DNA of 38,701 bases from UBA12481 sp012523435 (GTDB lineage: Bacteria; Bacteroidota; Bacteroidia; Bacteroidales; UBA12481). Made by a program: the position numbers and the translations under genes. The stretch's first letter is position 1; each line of letters opens with the position of its first letter. The stretch covers positions 1 through 38,701 of the forward strand of contig JAQUCP010000020.1 in the NCBI GenBank assembly GCA_028686135.1. The letters run 5' to 3'. This document shows, piece by piece, positions 1 through 6,491 of the stretch. The notes beneath the pieces were generated by a model that worked only from the letters and a program-made list of their open reading frames with translations, searched no databases and had not been told where the DNA came from.

Positions 1-202
1 AAAGGACAAAACTGCCGTAAAACATCCCTGGATCTATATTCTATGTATACCTCTGTGTATGTTTTATATAGTTTACTTTTCGGTTAAATTCTACCATCTC
101 TTCTCATAGATATTTGTCAGCATTCGGTGAACCCCGTATTTTAAAATACCATTCGCTCCATAGCTTTGTCTGGCAATTAAAAGCCACAAAAGGCACAGCA
201 CT

Positions 203-292
203 AGGATCACTGAGCAAGCATTCATGACGATCTACGAAGACATTCTGGAGTCTGGATTGTCGATTCGTTCTTATTGTTCCATTGCTTTTTGA
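203..292 (+). pseudogene. IS66 TnpA N-terminal remnant
   Basis: The frame reads ITEQAFMTIYEDILESGLS and then IRSYCSIAF before a TGA at 290. This looks like the N-terminus of the IS66 accessory protein TnpA, where a phrase such as GLSIRxFC precedes the helix-turn-helix. The start codon is AGG at 203, while the second copy has ATG at the same place, so initiation is lost here. About three quarters of the gene is missing. The identification rests on motif resemblance plus position directly inside the left inverted repeat. Confidence 0.6.
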
Positions 293-307
293 AGGGAGTC
301 GATTTAA

Positions 308-386
308 TCCGCATACTACCTGTACGCTTATCCCACGGACATGCGTAAGAGCTTTTCTACCCTGAGTGGTATGGTTACCAACGTGA
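308..386 (+). pseudogene. IS66 TnpB (Orf2) N-terminal remnant
   Basis: The frame reads YYLYAYPTDMRKSFSTLSG followed by MVTN. The DMRKSFxxLSG signature is typical of the N-terminus of TnpB, the small IS66 Orf2 protein. An in-frame TAA at 305 precedes it. After about 26 codons the reading continues not in tnpB but in the catalytic gene tnpC, so the rest of tnpB and the first two thirds or so of tnpC have been deleted near position 386. Confidence 0.75.
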
Positions 387-875
387 TGCTGGGCACATTG
401 CAGAAGAAAATTTACCGAGGCCCAGGCGGAAGACAAGGCCAGGGCGGAGTATGCGCTGGAGCAGATTGGTTTGCTGTATGCCGTGGAAAGACGTGCCGAT
501 GAGGAAACCCTCTCCTTTGAAGAGCGATCGGAGCTCCGTTCCCGTCTTTCCTATCCCATCATGGTTGCCTTCGAGAAATGGATGGTCAGCGAATACCCGA
601 AAGTCTTGCCCAAGGGACGCATAGGTAAGGCGATCTATTACACCTATAAGATGTACCACAAATTGACCCGCTACCACCTGGACGGCAGGCTTAAAATGGA
701 CAACAACCTCGGGGAGAACGCTATCCGCCCGGTGGCGATGGGAAGGAAGTGCTGGCTGGTTCACTTCCTGAAACATGTCCACGACTACGATACCGATTAT
801 TCCAAAAACCTGGATGATCTCCTGCCTCACTGTTTTCATGCAAAAAACTCTGAAAATCTTGCAATCCTTTCATAG
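387..875 (+). pseudogene. IS66 transposase TnpC, C-terminal fragment
   Basis: This is an open frame of 162 codons starting inside the family motif CWAH(C)RRKF at 387. It continues through DKARAEYALEQIGLLY and ends with the catalytic-glutamate block DGRLKMDNNLGENAIRPVAM. These are the last third of the DDE transposase, while the first two aspartates of the DDE triad are absent. A TGA at 384-386 sits immediately upstream in the same frame, so no full protein can be made. A TTG at 471 could start a shorter product, but no function is expected. Confidence 0.88.
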
Positions 876-925
876 TCTATCAGAGTCTGTCAAAGTCTAT
901 CATAGTTCTCTGAACAAGGTCAGAG

Positions 926-952
926 ACTCTCCGAAAGTCGGGGAGTTTTTTT
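926..952 (+). terminator. terminator-like hairpin at IS 3' end
   Basis: ACTCTCCGA and TCGGGGAGT flank a three-base loop (one mismatch in nine pairs) and are followed by a run of seven T on the plus strand. It lies between the tnpC remnant and the right inverted repeat, where it would end transposase transcription. Confidence 0.6.
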
Positions 953-985
953 ATGCATGCAATACGGGGTTCACCGAATGCTTAC

Positions 986-993
986 TGAAAGGT
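986..993 (+). repeat. 8-bp target site duplication, right half
   Basis: TGAAAGGT directly follows the right inverted repeat of the left IS66 copy. Its exact reverse complement ACCTTTCA occurs at 6492-6499, directly outside the left-end repeat of the second copy. IS66-family elements make 8-bp duplications. The two halves belong to one insertion event but now lie 5.5 kb apart in inverted orientation. Confidence 0.8.
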
Positions 994-995
994 AG

Positions 996-2183
996 TTACA
1001 TCCTGGGCAGGTAATCGGCCGGCAACAATCGTTTGATCTGAACCGCATGATCCAGATTAACCCACTGTACTGTTCCATTTGGGGCCCAGAAGTTGCCCTC
1101 CTGATCGAAAACCACCTGATTTCCTGATATCTGGAAGGTGGTAATAAAATCATCCCGCAGGTCCCTGGTTCTTTTGTGGTCATAAAAAACCAGCAAAAAA
1201 GAATCGCAGGTCAGGGTTTTTTTATTACCCACCGAATCCTCAGCTATCTGATCCTCGAAAAATCGGAACTCTTCGTCAGGATTATAATACAGATTATTCG
1301 CCTCACCGGTAAGTGGATCCCAGCTCAAAAGGCTGTCCATGACCGCAAATCTGATTTTAGCCATGGCATCACTGACTCTCTCAGTGAGTTGCAGATCATC
1401 TTTGCTTTTATAGGCTTTTCTGAGATGATACCGATTATCCTGTAATTCATTGTGATAGAGACAGGCAAAAAAATACCTCAGGCTCCCCTTGAATTCCTGG
1501 TTTCTCTTGAGCTTCCAGCCGATTGCACGTAAAGGCATTTCTGAAGATAAATCCTCAAACACAGCCTGACCGGCATAACCAAAAAAGGCGCCACCCCCGG
1601 CGTCGGATTCCGAATCCCCTACTTCTAGATATTTGAAATAGTCAAGAAAATAGGTGATCCGATACCCGAGGTTTTGGTTGGTGATGATCAACGGCTGGTC
1701 GGCGGTAGCTTTTATGCCATCCCCTTCATAATAGAATGATAAAGCCTTCTGATTAGTAAACCTACACACCTTGCCACTATGATCGCCAAGAAAGAATTCA
1801 TTGATCAGAAAGAGGCCGTGGGATTGCTCCGGTAGTTTTCCAACAATCGCCACCTCCTCCAATGCCCTCGATTGCTCAGCCATCTGCATATTCAGAACCA
1901 GCTGGTCTCCCGGGTTCACTGCTATTGTTCTCGATGAAGGGTGATAAGATAAATGCCTGAATATCAAAATATAATCACCTGGATTCAATCCATTCAGGCG
2001 GTATTCTCCTGACTGATTGGTTGTTGTGCCATAGGTTGTGGAGGGGATGAAGACGGTGAGGTTGGCAACAGGCTCTCCGGTGAGTGAATCGGTTACCACA
2101 CCGTTGATAGAACCAGTTTGCGCAAAGGATATGGCTGTGGAGACTATTAAGATTACAACTGTTAAAAATTGAAATTTCCTCAT
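996..2183 (-). CDS. secreted protein with carboxypeptidase-like regulatory domain
   Basis: This protein has 395 residues. Residues 1-21 form a signal peptide ending AISFAQ. Residues 24-105 form a beta-sandwich of the CarboxypepD_reg type, seen as INGVVTDSLTGEPVANLTVF, then a GEYRLNGLNPGDY phrase. Such domains open many Bacteroidota surface proteins. The remaining 290 residues are not recognised and contain no obvious catalytic motif. The protein should be periplasmic or outer-membrane associated. It is the last gene of the minus-strand operon that begins at 5734, 21 nt behind the previous gene. Its TAA stop (996-998) lies two bases from the IS66 target duplication, so the IS landed exactly at the end of this gene without breaking it. 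Confidence 0.75.
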   Translation of the reverse strand: MRKFQFLTVVILIVSTAISFAQTGSINGVVTDSLTGEPVANLTVFIPSTTYGTTTNQSGEYRLNGLNPGDYILIFRHLSYHPSSRTIAVNPGDQLVLNMQMAEQSRALEEVAIVGKLPEQSHGLFLINEFFLGDHSGKVCRFTNQKALSFYYEGDGIKATADQPLIITNQNLGYRITYFLDYFKYLEVGDSESDAGGGAFFGYAGQAVFEDLSSEMPLRAIGWKLKRNQEFKGSLRYFFACLYHNELQDNRYHLRKAYKSKDDLQLTERVSDAMAKIRFAVMDSLLSWDPLTGEANNLYYNPDEEFRFFEDQIAEDSVGNKKTLTCDSFLLVFYDHKRTRDLRDDFITTFQISGNQVVFDQEGNFWAPNGTVQWVNLDHAVQIKRLLPADYLPRM

Positions 2184-2204
2184 AATAGCAGCCTTTCTTT
2201 ACTT

Positions 2205-3521
2205 CTATATTGCCATCCTGTAGAGCAAGCGGTAAAAAGGATAGACCTTGGTATCGTAGAGAAAGTAAACGACATTATCCTCTATCCGGATATTGGAAAC
2301 AATTGAAAAACCGGAGATCTCGATAATGCGGTCAATTTGTCCGGTTTCCAAGTTGATCTCTTTTAATAATTGACGGTTGTCGGCACCTATGCGAAAGAAG
2401 GCATAAGCCTTTCCCGCCTTACTATCGTACAGTATCGACGGGAACTTGTTGAGATCACCTCCTTCTTGATCTGCAAGCAGCTCTTCGGATGCTTTCGCGA
2501 GATGAAAACTGGTCGAGATCAATCGATTACTCTTTAGTTTTGAATCAAATACCTCAAAATGATTTGAGTAAAAATCGAATACAAACAATTCATTCCCTTT
2601 CCGGAACAGTGGGGCCTGCAGGTTCTTGCTGTACTCGGCCTCTCCTGGTGCTGAAGCCAGCAATTCATTCGTAACAGACTCATTATCTGATTTATTACGG
2701 ATCACCCTTTTGATCATTTTCCCATTCCGGGTGCCGGGCCCGAAGTACCAGGTATAATTATCTGATTGATTGGCTATTTGAAAAACCAGGTTTCCCCTCA
2801 TTTCAGCCTTAACCGGTATCACCCGCTCCAAAAAATCCGGATAAGGAGTATCAAACCCGAATTCCAGCTTACGATTTCTGCACATGATCTCGTGAGCAGC
2901 GCGATCATCAAGAAACTGCACCTGTCCGGTGAAGTCTTTCATCAGGTATTCCATTCTCGGCACCTGATCTTCAGGAAACTTAATCTTCTCCCCTGCCCGC
3001 TTAACAGGTATCTGGTTGATAAAATCCCCGTTCAGGTTGGTCAGTACAATCCGGAGGTCTCGACTATTCCGGTAGAGGCTTGCACACAGGAATATTTTGT
3101 CATTACTGATTTCGTAATCGATAATATTCAGGGTATCTCCCCGGATAACTTTAATCGCACTTTCGTTTCTGTTTGCGTCTTCCTCTACCATCTCTATTTC
3201 AGGCTCCAGCCTAATCCTACTATCATCTTTCTCTCCTTTTCTTTCAATCTCGTAACTACCAATTCTATTCCCAATATGGCTAAAGTAAAGGACAGCCGGA
3301 ATGCGCGTCACGATTAGAGAAAATTCACCGTTTTGATGAGTTATTGCACCAAAAGAAGAGCCCACAATGGACATACTAACATTCGGTATACACAGTCCCG
3401 TTGATGAGTCTATGACGTGACTGTGAATCTGATACTTTAAAGATTGGGCCAAAAGTGTTGAATTATCAACAAACAAAATCAGAACAAATATTGTAGTAAA
3501 AATGAATCTCATGTGTTTCAT
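2205..3521 (-). CDS. secreted protein, carboxypeptidase-like N-terminus with propeller-like C-terminal part
   Basis: This protein has 438 residues. A signal peptide (residues 1-26, ending LLAQS) is followed at about 30-100 by a carboxypeptidase-like regulatory fold (HVIDSSTGLCIPNVSMSIVG, then GEFSLIV). The rest has repeated beta-strand blocks such as GNELFVFDFYSNHFEVFD and resembles the 6-bladed beta-propeller proteins of the same operon, though I cannot count the blades with confidence. No enzyme motif is seen. It sits 27 nt behind the thioredoxin-like gene and 21 nt before the next carboxypeptidase-like gene. The base composition is lower in GC than in the core genes to the right, which fits an acquired cluster. 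Confidence 0.7.
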   Translation of the reverse strand: MKHMRFIFTTIFVLILFVDNSTLLAQSLKYQIHSHVIDSSTGLCIPNVSMSIVGSSFGAITHQNGEFSLIVTRIPAVLYFSHIGNRIGSYEIERKGEKDDSRIRLEPEIEMVEEDANRNESAIKVIRGDTLNIIDYEISNDKIFLCASLYRNSRDLRIVLTNLNGDFINQIPVKRAGEKIKFPEDQVPRMEYLMKDFTGQVQFLDDRAAHEIMCRNRKLEFGFDTPYPDFLERVIPVKAEMRGNLVFQIANQSDNYTWYFGPGTRNGKMIKRVIRNKSDNESVTNELLASAPGEAEYSKNLQAPLFRKGNELFVFDFYSNHFEVFDSKLKSNRLISTSFHLAKASEELLADQEGGDLNKFPSILYDSKAGKAYAFFRIGADNRQLLKEINLETGQIDRIIEISGFSIVSNIRIEDNVVYFLYDTKVYPFYRLLYRMAI

Positions 3522-3548
3522 TTACAAAATTGGTCGAGGAAAACAATT

Positions 3549-4199
3549 TTAGTTCCACGCATTTTCAAAACGATCTTCCGCAATCCCAAAAAAACTCATC
3601 AGAACTTCTTTAAAATAGATTTTCGTAATCTCTGTAAAACCTTCATGAGGTACAAAAATATACCGCGCAATATTATCCCTATCTAATACAAACAAAAATG
3701 GATCATCAATTTGAACATTTAGTAAGTTTTGAAAGTTTATCAGATAAAATGGTATAGCAATATTATGGTTTGACAAAAACAGCGCTGCTTCTCTCTTCTT
3801 TTCATATGATGCCAAAATGGCTATTCGGTTTTTCCCGATAACATGTTCAACTTTTTTCAGGGACTCAATGATTGCATCGATGCATACATCACATTGTAAG
3901 ATCGTATAAGAAAAAATAATAATAGGTCTTTCTATGTTCAGCTGTGTTAATGACAGCTCAGTCCCCGAGAGATTGTATAGAGTAACATTCTTGTCAATTA
4001 TCGCCTCATTTACCCTCAAACTGCTTGGTATTAAATTGTTCACAAATTCAATTAGCCTTGCATTTTCTGATACTTTTTGTGCAGCAAACAATTGAGATTC
4101 AGCTAAACGCTTATTACACGTAAAAAGCAAGGAGCAGATAAGCAATAGAAGAATAGAGAAACCAATTATTGCGATGTAGGTCACTTTCGAATTTTTCAT
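3549..4199 (-). CDS. membrane-anchored thioredoxin-like protein (CDVC)
   Basis: This protein has 216 residues. Residues 8-27 are a hydrophobic N-terminal anchor, so the rest should face the periplasm. A strand followed by SYTILQCDVCIDAI (cysteines 103 and 106) places a CxxC at the N-terminus of a helix, as in thioredoxin-fold proteins. The flanking sequence is not a classical TlpA or DsbA. Related short redoxin-like proteins are commonly found beside 6-bladed beta-propeller genes in Bacteroidota. The gene starts 4 nt after the stop of the propeller gene, so the two are probably translationally coupled. I infer a role in thiol-disulfide exchange, possibly on the six-cysteine peptide encoded upstream, but that partner is not proven. 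No lipobox of standard form is present. Confidence 0.65.
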   Translation of the reverse strand: MKNSKVTYIAIIGFSILLLLICSLLFTCNKRLAESQLFAAQKVSENARLIEFVNNLIPSSLRVNEAIIDKNVTLYNLSGTELSLTQLNIERPIIIFSYTILQCDVCIDAIIESLKKVEHVIGKNRIAILASYEKKREAALFLSNHNIAIPFYLINFQNLLNVQIDDPFLFVLDRDNIARYIFVPHEGFTEITKIYFKEVLMSFFGIAEDRFENAWN

Positions 4200-4203
4200 G
4201 ATT

Positions 4204-5376
4204 TCAGTTTTTCAATTCTAAAATTACTATGATAGGGTTATCAATTTCTTGAAGACTATTAGCCATTTTGAGAATTACTTCGCTATTAGTAATCTGCATT
4301 TCTTTATTATTACTTACGATATCTTTCAAATCAATTGGATCGATTGCGGAATAAATTGAATGATCATTAATCTTTCCGATTGGCCAAAATCCAGGCCCAT
4401 TATCCAGATCATTAATTAAAAACCCTCTGCTATTGGAGGCATTATAACACTCCTTTGAGTCTTTAAAATACAGAAGTGCAGCAGGCTGGAAATTAGTAAT
4501 CCCACGGGCAAAAAAGAATTTTTCTGTTTCAAATATGGTAAGAATTGTAGAGTGCTCACTAAATTTTTCCATTACATACCTTGCTTCGTACATCTTGCTC
4601 TTTGGTAAAGACATTGGTCCTTGGTTGACATACCTACTTGGAAAAAACTCAAGGGTTTCGGTAACTTGAAAAATAGTATCACTTGTAACCTCCCAATACA
4701 ACGAAGAATTGTTGTAACTATAAGCGTAGGACTGCATCGAGCAGGGAGATTTAAATTTTTCCTCCTTAGATTGACCTTGACGTAAAAACTTTTTTACAAT
4801 TTTCCCATTCAGATCGGTGATAATTGCTTTATAGAACCCGCCAGCATATCGGTATGATCTGGCAGGATCAAAATACACAAAGTACTTATCATCCAATAAA
4901 GTCACCCAATAACCGAGTAAAGGATGTCTTAAATTACCCATAAATTCCCCTTCGAAATTGTACGTTAAGATTTTCGCGCTTGCTACATCAAAAATGTAAA
5001 TCAGGTTCCTACTTGGGCTTACTTCGATGTTAGTAATTCTAACATATTCACCAGGGCCTTTCCCTTCTCTGCCGATTGAACACTGATAATGACCATCTAG
5101 GTTAAACAACAGTAGTTTATTGGCCTTTTCGTCTAAAACTAAAATGCAATTCTTTTCAATGACTATTTTTTTGATTTGCGAAATATAGTTATCATTAGTT
5201 GTTTCAAGGGGAATATATTTAATAGAATTCGCTATTTTTGACAATGGGATCTTTTGATTATTGTTAAACCCTTCAGCTAAATTAACAATAGAAATTTGGC
5301 TCTCAGCTTTATTCAATTGGGAGAAGGATTGAATGCTGCAATGAGCCAATAATATAAAAAAAATCAATCGTAGCAT
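4204..5376 (-). CDS. 6-bladed beta-propeller protein
   Basis: I chose the ATG at 5376 because it opens a good signal peptide (MLRLIFFILLAHCSIQSFSQ). The frame continues 15 codons further upstream, but those codons do not look like a signal. This gives 390 residues. The mature part shows the family pattern of Bacteroidota 6-bladed beta-propellers: PLSKIANSIKYIPLETT near the start, LVLDEKANKLLLFNLDG, and a GREGKGPGEY block, the most typical phrase of the family. These proteins are secreted or lipid-anchored, with unclear ligands. The gene follows the Cys-rich peptide gene by 58 nt and precedes the thioredoxin-like gene by 4 nt, which supports one operon. Low GC content matches the rest of the cluster. 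Confidence 0.8.
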   Translation of the reverse strand: MLRLIFFILLAHCSIQSFSQLNKAESQISIVNLAEGFNNNQKIPLSKIANSIKYIPLETTNDNYISQIKKIVIEKNCILVLDEKANKLLLFNLDGHYQCSIGREGKGPGEYVRITNIEVSPSRNLIYIFDVASAKILTYNFEGEFMGNLRHPLLGYWVTLLDDKYFVYFDPARSYRYAGGFYKAIITDLNGKIVKKFLRQGQSKEEKFKSPCSMQSYAYSYNNSSLYWEVTSDTIFQVTETLEFFPSRYVNQGPMSLPKSKMYEARYVMEKFSEHSTILTIFETEKFFFARGITNFQPAALLYFKDSKECYNASNSRGFLINDLDNGPGFWPIGKINDHSIYSAIDPIDLKDIVSNNKEMQITNSEVILKMANSLQEIDNPIIVILELKN

Positions 5377-5434
5377 AGTGGAGAAATTTAGGGCAACTGC
5401 TTCGTAATAACAGTTGCCCAATTGTTATTACAAA

Positions 5435-5734
5435 TTAGAAAACTGTTTCATAAAGTATATAGCATGGTGGTCTGCAATCAATATATGCGCACCAACCTTC
5501 CATTAGTTCACATCGGATTGCTAAATATTCACCCCTAAAAGGAACATGACAAATAGCTGATGGTCCTTGAGCCAAGCTTCTGTAACCCATAGGCATACAA
5601 GCCGGGTATTCTTCTTCAGCGGACAGAGTATACGGCGTTTTACTTTGGAGAGCGATGCTTTGAAGACTAATTGAGCCGACTATACATAATGAAGAGATAC
5701 TCAAAATCACAGCTAACAACTTTAGATTTTTCAT
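5435..5734 (-). CDS. small secreted cysteine-rich peptide, NVEALA-like context
   Basis: The ATG at 5734 gives 99 residues beginning MKNLKLLAVILSISSLCIVG, a clear signal peptide. The frame is open further upstream, but without plausible signal character. The mature part starts near SKTPYTLSAEEEYPAC and has six cysteines (motifs PACM, AICH, IRCE, GWCA, IDCR, PPCY), enough for three disulfides. The layout (short leader, acidic linker, Cys-rich tail, next to a 6-bladed propeller and a thioredoxin-like gene) resembles NVEALA-family peptides of Bacteroidales, but the NVEALA motif itself is absent. It is the first gene of the five-gene operon. Function is unknown; a secreted signal, adhesin or peptide toxin are all possible. 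Detection as a gene is fairly secure because of signal peptide, spacing and cysteines together. Confidence 0.65.
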   Translation of the reverse strand: MKNLKLLAVILSISSLCIVGSISLQSIALQSKTPYTLSAEEEYPACMPMGYRSLAQGPSAICHVPFRGEYLAIRCELMEGWCAYIDCRPPCYILYETVF

Positions 5735-5792
5735 ATTGTTAAATTTAGTTGATCTCTCATTTATAGAAGAATGAAGAATTATTTGAGAAATT

Positions 5793-5831
5793 GATGCCAA
5801 GTATCACAATATCTATGCAATACTTGGCATC
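5793..5831. repeat. perfect 12-bp inverted repeat upstream of the peptide gene
   Basis: GATGCCAAGTAT (5793-5804) and ATACTTGGCATC (5820-5831) are perfect reverse complements with a 15-base spacer. The repeat lies about 60 nt upstream of the start at 5734. There is no T-run beside it, so a simple intrinsic terminator is unlikely. It could be an operator for a dimeric regulator or a leader RNA hairpin controlling the operon. Confidence 0.6.
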
Positions 5832-6267
5832 GTAAGAGTAACTTCCGTTGGTTTTGAAATTTCCTCTTTTCACCCCTATAACCACTAGAAATGCGCAACG
5901 AAGGCAATAAATTCGATACTTTCCCAAATAACCCCAGCAAAAAAGAGTCGCCGTTTTGTTTGGCGGAGAGCATCAAGGTCGTTTTGCGACCTGTTTTGAC
6001 CAGGTAAGAACCCATTGCAATGCATTGGAATCTCATCGTAGAAAGACCTTTTTTTTAGTTACATCGTATGGTAATCGTTTCATCTTCTGGGTGAAATAAC
6101 TTCTTTTCTCTGATATAAAGTTAGACTCTTGATCTATTACCACCAAGGAAAATGTTGAGAAAGTTGACCAAATTGAGATAATGGATAAGCGAGCCAAAGT
6201 AACTGAATATCTACGCATTACACCCCCTTCCCCTGTAAGCGCATTGAGAAGGTAGACCAAACTGGGT
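5832..6267. other. 436-bp stretch without a credible gene
   Basis: The open frames here on the minus strand (5779-6036 and 6033-6260) have no signal peptide, no recognisable domain and no neighbours they couple to, so I do not call them genes. The stretch holds three small hairpins sharing a GTTTTG loop motif (5949-5965, 5977-5991, 5990-6004). It also holds two imperfect copies of a 22-mer, TTGAGAAAGTTGACCAAATTG at 6151 and TTGAGAAGGTAGACCAAACTG at about 6244. The second is preceded by GTAAGCG, which resembles an IS66-type end but not the ends of the copies described here. It looks like the debris of older insertions. Confidence 0.5.
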
Positions 6268-6404
6268 TCAGGAGGATTTCAAGATCAGCGTTCGGAAGAC
6301 ATCTGCCACATCCTCTACCCGGTCGGTCGCCATCTCCATCGTTTCGACAATCCAGACTCCAGAAAGTCTTCGTAGATCGTCATGAATGCTTGCTCAGTGA
6401 TCAT
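6268..6404 (-). pseudogene. IS66 TnpA remnant with intact start codon
   Basis: ATG at 6404 opens MITEQAFMTIYEDFLESGLS, the same N-terminus as in the other copy. After GLS the sequence changes: the frame of the start codon gives KRWRW and soon stops near 6315. A shifted frame then gives VETMEMATDRVEDVADVF and stops with TGA at 6268. The second half could be the C-terminal part of the same tnpA after a deletion that shifted the frame, but I do not recognise it firmly. Confidence 0.5.
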
Positions 6405-6491
6405 AGTGCTGTGCCTTTTGTGACTTTTAATTGCCAGACAAAGCTATGGAGCGAATGGTATTTTGAAATACGGGGTTCACCTAATGCTTAC
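6268..6491 (-). mobile_element. IS66-family element, left-end fragment (right copy)
   Basis: Bases 6344-6491 are the reverse complement of 116-263 with about 6 mismatches in 148 and no gaps. The left inverted repeat here starts GTAAGCATTAGGTGAACC when read from 6491 on the minus strand, the intact form of the family end. Only the left end plus tnpA remains; tnpB, tnpC and the right end are absent. ACCTTTCA at 6492-6499 is the outer target duplication. The end of the IS runs into the amidohydrolase gene and supplies that gene's present stop codon. Confidence 0.82.

Larger units (their letters stand above)
116..985 (+). mobile_element. IS66-family element, internally deleted copy (left)
   Basis: The terminal inverted repeats are visible. 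The left end begins GTCAGCATTCGGTGAACC at 116. The right end, read on the minus strand from 985, begins GTAAGCATTCGGTGAACC. GTAAGC is the usual start of IS66-family ends. Inside, in the correct order, are fragments of tnpA (203-292), tnpB (308-386) and tnpC (387-875), at about 0.87 kb instead of the usual 2.5 kb or so. The copy is a deletion derivative and cannot move by itself. The right end is followed by TGAAAGGT (986-993), whose reverse complement lies beside the other copy at 6492-6499. The bases left of 116 (AGATATTT) do not match it, so this left end and this right end did not enter the chromosome as one insertion. Confidence 0.85.

Noticed and set aside
104..436. 110-codon open frame on the minus strand
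   Set aside because: It is antisense to the IS66 tnpA and tnpB remnants and starts and ends without any feature.
870..905. Short repeats of AGTCTATCA/AGTCTGTCA looking like a tiny tandem array
   Set aside because: Only three imperfect copies of about 9 nt without regular spacers; not a CRISPR array or a meaningful satellite.
5779..6260. Two minus-strand open frames of 85 and 75 codons
   Set aside because: No domain, no signal peptide; the first crosses the perfect palindrome at 5793-5831 and the hairpin cluster, which suggests non-coding DNA.
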